Of a DNA stretch of 11,465 nt, positions 6,715 to 11,465 are shown piece after piece. Under the pieces are notes generated by a model. The model saw only the letters and a list, made by a program, of their open reading frames with translations, was not told the origin of the DNA and ran no database searches. Positions within the stretch are counted from its first letter, which is position 1. The number at the start of each line of letters is the position of its first letter. The DNA is from Atopobium sp. (lineage in GTDB: Bacteria > Actinomycetota > Coriobacteriia > Coriobacteriales > Atopobiaceae), in the NCBI GenBank assembly GCA_015258785.1, contig JABZHP010000039.1:1-11465 (forward strand), given 5' to 3'. The translations under genes were made by a program, and so were the position numbers.

Positions 6715-7907
6715 TAGCGCCTCTTCTTAGAAGCTTTTTTGGCTTTCTTGTCTTTATGATCAGAAGAATCTACTGCTGCAGAATGCTGATCATGCTGCTC
6801 ATCTTGAGTTTCTTGAGCTGAGTTTTGTTTACGCTCATCAATAAGTGAGGTGAGTGTATCTAACTGATCTTTGGTCAGTCCTGTTGAAGTCTCAATGTGA
6901 ACCAGAACGTAAAGGTTCCCACGAGCCTTAGTATGCAAACGAGGCATGCCTTTACCAGCCACGCTTAGCTGCTGGCCATACTTACAACCTGCAGGTATAG
7001 AAATCTCAATAGTTTCATCTTTGATAATGCCGTCAATGGTAACGGTAGTACCAACAATTGCCTCAAGAGAATCAACGCTGACCGAAGTAAAGAGATCGTC
7101 TCCCCTGCGCTCAAAGTCTTTATGTTGGGAAACTTCAATAGTTACGATGAGGTCACCAGAGGTATCACCTCTGACACCAGCCTCACCCTTGCCGGTAATA
7201 GAAATTGACTGACCAGAATGAACACCTGCTGGAATTTCGACAGAAACACGCTCATGGTCAGGAGTTCTTCCCTGGCCACCACAAGTCTCGCAAGCATGTT
7301 CAACCTTTTTGCCTGTTCCTTGACACTCTGGACATACGGTCTGAGACTGCATCTGACCAAAGACGGTATTTTGAACCTGGACTACCGCGCCCGTACCGTG
7401 ACAACGTGGACAGTCTTCAATTTTTCCGTCCTCACCAAGACCAGTGCCGTTACAGTCATCGCAAGTAGAAAGTCTGTTATACGAGATAGTTTTTGTAACT
7501 CCGGCTGCAGCTTCTTCCAGCGTAATGGACAGCCTGATACCCATATCACTACCACGAGTACGCTGAGCAGTGCCGCGACCACCATGGCCGCCGCCAAAGA
7601 AGGAATCAAAGATATCTCCAAAGCCGCCAAAACCACCGCCAAAGATATCTGACATATCCACATAGCCGCCACCAAAACCGGATGGACCATTAGGATCACC
7701 ATAACGGTCATAGTTGGCACGTTTTTGCTCATCTGACAGCACAGAATAAGCTTCGTTTACCTCTTTAAACTTCTCTTCTGCATGAGGGTCATCAGAAACA
7801 TCAGGGTGCAGCTTTCTTGCCAGCTTTAGAAAAGCTCGCTTGATTGTTTTTTGGTCTGCATCACGAGCAACACCTAAGAGCTCGTAGAAGTCTTTCTTCT
7901 CTGCCAC
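6714..7907 (-). CDS. dnaJ: Chaperone protein DnaJ (type I Hsp40)
   Basis: Co-chaperone that binds unfolded clients and stimulates DnaK ATP hydrolysis. It has 397 residues with all type I parts: a J domain with HPD at 34-36; a Gly/Phe region (about 78-112) including two DIF motifs; a zinc domain with four CxxCxGxG-type repeats (CDDCNGTG, CPRCHGTG, CPECQGTG, CETCGGQG; about 149-213); and the C-terminal beta domains. After about residue 355 there is an unusual Gln/His/Asp-rich then Lys/Arg-rich tail ending KKAKKASKKRR. The start is GTG at 7907 behind AAGGGGAGAG. It follows a second dnaJ-like gene by 33 nt. No dnaK or grpE is in the window, so its partner must be elsewhere. Confidence 0.96.
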   Translation of the reverse strand: MAEKKDFYELLGVARDADQKTIKRAFLKLARKLHPDVSDDPHAEEKFKEVNEAYSVLSDEQKRANYDRYGDPNGPSGFGGGYVDMSDIFGGGFGGFGDIFDSFFGGGHGGRGTAQRTRGSDMGIRLSITLEEAAAGVTKTISYNRLSTCDDCNGTGLGEDGKIEDCPRCHGTGAVVQVQNTVFGQMQSQTVCPECQGTGKKVEHACETCGGQGRTPDHERVSVEIPAGVHSGQSISITGKGEAGVRGDTSGDLIVTIEVSQHKDFERRGDDLFTSVSVDSLEAIVGTTVTIDGIIKDETIEISIPAGCKYGQQLSVAGKGMPRLHTKARGNLYVLVHIETSTGLTKDQLDTLTSLIDERKQNSAQETQDEQHDQHSAAVDSSDHKDKKAKKASKKRR

Positions 7908-7940
7908 GCTTACTAACTCTCCCCTTGTAAAACCTAAAAC

Positions 7941-9047
7941 TTAAATTCCCATATAGCCGATATGGCCTAATCCGGCCGTACAAGCATACAAAGTCATAAT
8001 AATAATTGAGTAGAAGGCACCGTTGATAATTCCCGAAACAAAGGCATTTGCAAAACTTCTCCACCAGCCAGCGTTCATCTTGACGCCATCTGCAAGAACA
8101 TTTCTCACGCCAAATATCAAAAGCGGAATCAACACAATGGCAAATAGTGGTGATTGTAAATTAAGTGCCACAAATACAAGAAGCATTGCAGTTATACCTG
8201 TGATACGAGCTCCCGCGCGTTGGCGGAACGTCAACTGCTCTGAAGGAACCTTAATATTTACGATAAAATCACCAGTTGCAGAACCATTTGTTCCTGCATT
8301 TCCCATTCCAGGTACTCTGACCTGGTCACCATCATGTGAATTAGCTGGTACATCAACCATAATTTCACTTGCAGACAAAACACGTCCAGAACCACCACAA
8401 ACGTCGCATGGGTCCTGTACAACGTGTCCAGCGCCTTCACACTCTGGACAGTCAACTCTAAACTTGCCTACTCCAAAAATGGAAGAAAGATCAATGTCAA
8501 TATGGCCCGTTCCGTGGCAGGTAGGACAGGTAGTTGCCTCAGCTTTATGCTGAGATCCCTTACCAGCACAAGCATCACAAGTAACAAAGCGCTGATACGT
8601 AATGCCTTTCTTAACGCCATTTTTAGCGTCTGTATCATTCAGCGTTAAGTCGTAGACAATATCTGCGCCAGTCTGAGGCTTGTATGCACGAGAGCGCTTT
8701 TGAGATCCTGTAGTCCAGTTATTAAAGTTAATATCGCCAAACGGGAAGCCTCCCTCAAAAGGAGAACCTCCATAGGCAGATCCGCCTGGATAACCAGAAG
8801 GACCATAGCCGCCGCCATAGAAAGAACCGCTTCTCATTGCATCATAACGACGGCGTTTCTCGGCATCTGATAGAACAGCATATGCCTCAGAAACCTCTTT
8901 AAAACGCTCTTCAGCATCGGGCTCTTTGTTGACGTCTGGATGAAGCTTGCGAGCTTTAGTTTGAAAAGCTTTTCTAATTTCTTCAGCTGTCGCGGACTCA
9001 GAGACACCAAGGATGGCGTAATAGTCCTTCTCGTTCATTGCAGCCAT
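7941..9047 (-). CDS. Atypical DnaJ-like protein with hydrophobic C-terminus (probable membrane-anchored J-protein)
   Basis: A 368-residue J-protein. The J domain has HPD at 36-38, then a Gly/Tyr/Phe region (about 75-108) and a complete zinc domain (CDACAGKG, CPTCHGTG, CPECEGAG, CDVCGGSG; about 157-221). The first C-terminal beta domain is present up to about GDFIVNIKVP (259-268). After that, the second beta domain and dimerisation region of normal DnaJ are missing. In their place are hydrophobic stretches at about 283-317 and 333-358, which look like two or three membrane segments. It may recruit DnaK to the membrane; this is inference. I placed the start at the ATG at 9047 because CGGAGAGA lies just upstream and the J domain begins directly after it; a longer frame to 9110 would add 21 residues and include the promoter. 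It is first in the operon, 33 nt before dnaJ. Confidence 0.88.
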   Translation of the reverse strand: MAAMNEKDYYAILGVSESATAEEIRKAFQTKARKLHPDVNKEPDAEERFKEVSEAYAVLSDAEKRRRYDAMRSGSFYGGGYGPSGYPGGSAYGGSPFEGGFPFGDINFNNWTTGSQKRSRAYKPQTGADIVYDLTLNDTDAKNGVKKGITYQRFVTCDACAGKGSQHKAEATTCPTCHGTGHIDIDLSSIFGVGKFRVDCPECEGAGHVVQDPCDVCGGSGRVLSASEIMVDVPANSHDGDQVRVPGMGNAGTNGSATGDFIVNIKVPSEQLTFRQRAGARITGITAMLLVFVALNLQSPLFAIVLIPLLIFGVRNVLADGVKMNAGWWRSFANAFVSGIINGAFYSIIIMTLYACTAGLGHIGYMGI

Positions 9048-9075
9048 GAAATCTCTCCGATTCAACCCGTTACAA

Positions 9076-9110
9076 CTTATGATTATAAGAACAGTTGAAA
9101 GTGTACCCAC
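9076..9110 (-). promoter_or_regulatory. Candidate promoter of the dnaJ2-recO operon
   Basis: On the minus strand a perfect TATAAT (-10) occupies 9087-9082, about 35 nt before the dnaJ2 ATG, giving an untranslated leader of roughly 28 nt. The hexamer 17 nt upstream (GTGGGT, 9110-9105) is a poor -35. The -10 lies within a small dyad CTTAT-AATC-ATAAG (9076-9089), which could be an operator or chance. No CIRCE or HAIR heat-shock element was found by eye. The gap 9048-9237 otherwise contains only AT-rich sequence and no clear terminator for the upstream gene. Confidence 0.45.
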
Positions 9111-9237
9111 ATGTTTTTAACTTAATGCAACCAAATCCCATTAAGAATATTCGTTAACTACATACATGAAAAATCGACATACTATCGAATGTGTTCATGA
9201 CTTTTTCAAACTGCAAATGAAGAAAATTATCAAATGT

Positions 9238-9855
9238 TTACTTATGATATTCCCGTATTTTAAATGCATACTTAGTTAATAAATCTTTCGAATAGATTTT
9301 TTTACCTTTTGAATCTCTAACTTCTTTCCAAAGAACAGAAGCCACCTTTAATTTATTAGAATAGTTATAGCTATTTTCATCTGCACAAAAATCTTTTAAA
9401 AATTGATTCCACTGACAAGCCGAATTATCGTATTTCGCATAATCTAAATCACCATAATATACATTTAACAAATCCCTGATTGTAAATGCACTATTGTTCT
9501 CTCTCTTAACTTTTCTCCAAGCAGCAGCCATATCAGCAGTAAATTTAAATGGTGAAACTTTTGTTAAAGAAGAAAAATATTCTCTAAACTTTGAATTAAA
9601 TGAGAAGCCACACTCAAGCAATGACGAATTTAAAGTAACAATTTTTTTATTGACTTTTTTATTCTTTGTAAGTCTTTTCTTAATCAAATTACCTTTAAAA
9701 TACTGCTCAATAATATTATTGAGCTCTTGTTTTGTACCTCTATATTCCAAACCTAAAGACTTACATATTTGCATAAGTTCTTCACGATACCAGTAATACT
9801 TAATAAACTCATCAAAAGATGTAATATCATCAAAATTAGGTCTTTTTTCTCCCAT
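9238..9855 (-). CDS. SAP-domain protein with DUF6434-like C-terminal domain
   Basis: A 205-residue protein, Lys/Asn/Tyr-rich. Residues about 13-53 (SFDEFIKYYWYREELMQICK, then GTKQELNNIIEQY) match a SAP fold, a helix-extended loop-helix often used for nucleic-acid binding. A basic linker follows (KKRLTKNKKVNKK, 59-71). The C-terminal part (about 76-180: ECGFSFNSKFREYF, FKFTADMAAAWRKVK, DNSACQWNQFLKDFCAD, LKVASVLWKEVR) resembles the domain I recall as DUF6434, common in Firmicutes; its function is unknown to me. The ATG at 9855 has an AAAGGA site. GC is near 20-30% in 60-base samples versus about 43% in hemW, pointing to acquisition by transfer. It splits hemW from the dnaJ operon. A DNA- or RNA-binding role is inferred only. 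Confidence 0.8.
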   Translation of the reverse strand: MGEKRPNFDDITSFDEFIKYYWYREELMQICKSLGLEYRGTKQELNNIIEQYFKGNLIKKRLTKNKKVNKKIVTLNSSLLECGFSFNSKFREYFSSLTKVSPFKFTADMAAAWRKVKRENNSAFTIRDLLNVYYGDLDYAKYDNSACQWNQFLKDFCADENSYNYSNKLKVASVLWKEVRDSKGKKIYSKDLLTKYAFKIREYHK

Positions 9856-9875
9856 TCTTCAATCCTTTTCTTATT

Positions 9876-9892
9876 TTTCAATTATTTTGAAA
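9876..9892. repeat. AT-rich inverted repeat upstream of the SAP-domain gene
   Basis: TTTCAA-TTATT-TTGAAA, a perfect 6-bp dyad with a 5-bp centre, lies about 20 nt before the ATG of the SAP-domain gene, between it and hemW. It could be an operator in the gene's promoter region. The stem is too weak and lacks a following T-run to be called a terminator for hemW. Such dyads are also frequent by chance in sequence this AT-rich. Confidence 0.25.
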
Positions 9893-9934
9893 CATCAAGT
9901 AAATAATAACTACATCAAATAAATTTTTCTAACA

Positions 9935-11182
9935 TTATCTTAAATCCCAAAGACGTCCATAGAGCTCGTTTCCAAGCAGCCAGCCCTTCTCGGTAGGCCT
10001 GTACGTAGTTTTATCCTTAGAATCTTCGTTATTGACGCATTCTAGCAGCTCATCATGCAAACAGGAGTCAAGCACTTTTTGCATCGATGGCGCTCCAAAT
10101 ACTCGTTCAGACTCATTCAATAGCGCAGGCGAAATTGGTTCCATAAGGCGAGCATGCAGCATCAAATCTTCTGCCACAGCTTCTCTATGAGTCAAAAATT
10201 CAACATCAAACTCTGTCGAGAAGAGCGATGCACCTTCAGCAATTTTTCTTGGAGGACCAAGGACCACCAATCGTGCGCGAGCAGCGTCTTGTGGACGCGC
10301 AGGTAAGAAAGTATTTTGCTCCGCAAGCATATCGTACTCAGGCGCGGTGAGCATGCTTGCAGCGCTGGTACCAAGACCAAGGTACGACTCCCCTGTCCAG
10401 TACATCTTATTGTGCTTACAGCTCTTCTGATTGCGAGCATAACTTGCTACCTCGTAGCGAACAAATCCCGCCGCTTGAAGCGTCTTTGAAGCAGCTTGCA
10501 TTCGATCTGCCTGCACGTCATAGGCGTTCCAAGGAGTGTCTTTATCTTGGGTTTGTTTAGCCAACGCCGTGCCGTCTTCAATGGTAAGTGGATAAACGCT
10601 CACATGATTCACATCAAGCGAGATAAACCTTGAAAGCGAATACTCCCAAGAACTCTCTGTTTGCTCGGGAATAGCACACATGAGGTCAACAGACACGTCG
10701 AAGCCACGCTCTTTTGCAGCTAAAACCCTGTCATACGCGAGGTCTGCCGAGTGAATTCTGCCAAGCCTCTTAAGCTCGTTATCGTTAAAACTTTGAACTC
10801 CCAAAGAAATTCTCGTCACCCCGCCTTTAGAGAGATTGGCGAGAAGATCATCAGACAGTGAGTCTGGATTTGCTTCAATACTGAACTCAGCAAGATTTAC
10901 AATCGCTGAAGTGTGCTGCGCCAAATCCACTGCATTTTGACCAAGCAAGCTTGGCGTTCCGCCGCCTATATAAACTGTTTTTGTGGCTGCTAACAAACCA
11001 AGTTGAGCGGCTTCATCTAGCTGATGTTTTAGAGCTTTAACGTAATTATTCATGCGACTATCTTCTTGCCTTGTAGACCAAGAAGAGAAATCGCAATAGA
11101 AGCATTTTTGAGAACAAAACGGAATATGCAGATAAAGTGCAGAGGTAGCCGTTTGATTGTATTTAGACTGCCAAGAATCCAC
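9935..11182 (-). CDS. hemW: Radical SAM heme chaperone HemW (HemN-like)
   Basis: Heme-binding radical SAM protein of the coproporphyrinogen dehydrogenase-like family; HemW is thought to hand heme to membrane enzymes rather than oxidise coproporphyrinogen. It has 415 residues, typical for HemW and shorter than HemN (about 450). LYLHIPFCSQKCFYCDF (16-32) holds the cluster cysteines 23, 27 and 30. HemN usually has a further Cys two residues on, replaced here by Phe, which favours HemW. VYIGGGTPSLL (70-80) is the SAM glycine motif, and SLGVQSFND and the HemN C-terminal winged-helix region follow. The start is GTG at 11182; its ribosome binding site is poor. The frame is the same as that of the upstream gene, whose TAG stop is only 9 nt before. 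hemW often lies just upstream of heat-shock genes, as here. Confidence 0.92.
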   Translation of the reverse strand: MDSWQSKYNQTATSALYLHIPFCSQKCFYCDFSSWSTRQEDSRMNNYVKALKHQLDEAAQLGLLAATKTVYIGGGTPSLLGQNAVDLAQHTSAIVNLAEFSIEANPDSLSDDLLANLSKGGVTRISLGVQSFNDNELKRLGRIHSADLAYDRVLAAKERGFDVSVDLMCAIPEQTESSWEYSLSRFISLDVNHVSVYPLTIEDGTALAKQTQDKDTPWNAYDVQADRMQAASKTLQAAGFVRYEVASYARNQKSCKHNKMYWTGESYLGLGTSAASMLTAPEYDMLAEQNTFLPARPQDAARARLVVLGPPRKIAEGASLFSTEFDVEFLTHREAVAEDLMLHARLMEPISPALLNESERVFGAPSMQKVLDSCLHDELLECVNNEDSKDKTTYRPTEKGWLLGNELYGRLWDLR

Positions 11183-11191
11183 AACAGACCA

Positions 11192-11465
11192 CTAGCTCAT
11201 AGATGGATCGAACTCAGGAGATTCCTGCTCACCCTCAAGCTGCTTGACGGTTTCTTTAATCTCTAGCGCCAGATCAATAAAATCTTGAGCAGTAACACAC
11301 CTTACTGACTTACCACGCCAATAGGCCGCGTTTGGAATACCCCTAAAATACCAGGTAGAAAGGCTTCTTGCGCGAGCAATATGAATGTGAGCTGCGTCAA
11401 GTAAGCGTACATGCATCATAAAAGATGCAAGCATCTGATTAAGTGTTGGAACAAGTGGAGATTGA
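11192..11465 (-). CDS. Unrecognised protein, C-terminal part only
   Basis: An open frame enters from the right edge and ends at TAG 11194-11192, giving at least 90 residues. An internal ATG at 11434 is unlikely to be the real start because the frame continues upstream with no stop. Visible are a probably helical segment (LNQMLASFMMHVRLLDAAHIHIARAR), an aromatic and basic patch (STWYFRGIPNAAYWRGKSVRC), and a helical, acidic tail (DFIDLALEIKETVKQLEGEQES). Composition matches hemW. I do not recognise a family and see no transmembrane segment. LepA commonly precedes hemW in other genomes, but this does not look like a LepA C-terminus. It probably belongs to the same transcript as hemW. Confidence 0.7.
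   Translation of the reverse strand, partial: QSPLVPTLNQMLASFMMHVRLLDAAHIHIARARSLSTWYFRGIPNAAYWRGKSVRCVTAQDFIDLALEIKETVKQLEGEQESPEFDPSMS

Noticed and set aside
7499..7720. Tandem repeats in the glycine-rich part of dnaJ
   Set aside because: The repetitiveness reflects the Gly/Phe region of DnaJ and is explained by the protein sequence.
9048..9110. N-terminal extension of dnaJ2 (21 extra residues, partly hydrophobic, resembling a signal anchor)
   Set aside because: It would place the TATAAT box inside the coding region, has no ribosome binding site that I can see, and the ATG at 9047 has a good site directly before the J domain.
9111..9237. Possible small gene, terminator or mobile-element end in the AT-rich gap after the SAP-domain gene
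   Set aside because: No open frame with a ribosome binding site, no convincing hairpin plus T-run and no terminal inverted or direct repeats could be found by eye; only short palindromes such as GAATATTC are present.
9238..9934. Transposon, prophage or complete defence island
   Set aside because: Only one foreign-looking gene is present, with no transposase, integrase, toxin-antitoxin pair or target-site duplication visible.
9935..11182. Oxygen-independent coproporphyrinogen III oxidase (HemN)
   Set aside because: The extra cysteine of true HemN after the CxxxCxxC motif is absent (Phe) and the length fits HemW.

Overview
All genes in this window lie on the minus strand, so the biological order runs from right to left. 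The content is mainly core housekeeping. Moderate GC (about 40-45% in the genes sampled by eye), the order phoH-ybeY-dgkA-era-recO, an MtaB-type methylthiotransferase beside dnaJ, and a second odd dnaJ suggest a Gram-positive bacterium. My best guess is an actinobacterium of the class Coriobacteriia (Atopobium/Lancefieldella/Olsenella-like). This placement is inferred from gene content and protein flavour, not from any search.

Layout in transcription order. (1) At the right edge is the C-terminal end of an unrecognised protein (11465-11192), followed after 9 nt by hemW (11182-9935), a radical-SAM heme-binding protein. (2) Next is an AT-rich stretch (about 9934-9111) with one gene, 9855-9238. 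It encodes a 205-aa SAP-domain protein with a conserved C-terminal module that resembles DUF6434. Base composition and Lys/Asn-rich protein content differ sharply from the flanks, so it looks like a horizontally acquired single-gene insert. (3) A good -10 box near 9085 precedes a compact run of eight genes: dnaJ2, dnaJ, mtaB, phoH, ybeY, dgkA, era, recO (9047-1881). Gaps range from 1-nt overlaps (TAATG) to 33 nt, as expected for one operon. It combines chaperone function, tRNA modification, rRNA maturation/ribosome assembly (PhoH, YbeY, Era), undecaprenol or diacylglycerol phosphorylation, and recombination repair. (4) After a 135-nt gap with a possible structured leader come rpsO (1745-1467) and pnp (1382 to beyond the left edge). 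They are separated by two perfect hairpins, an arrangement like the well-studied rpsO-pnp locus.

The most unusual items are: the first DnaJ homologue (dnaJ2), whose C-terminal substrate/dimerisation half is replaced by hydrophobic, probably membrane-spanning segments; the SAP-domain insert; an Era with non-standard residues in the G1 and G4 motifs; and the rpsO leader and rpsO-pnp hairpins. No tRNA, rRNA, CRISPR array, transposase or recognisable defence system was seen. No gene-free stretch exceeds 300 bases; the longest is the 190-nt gap 9048-9237.
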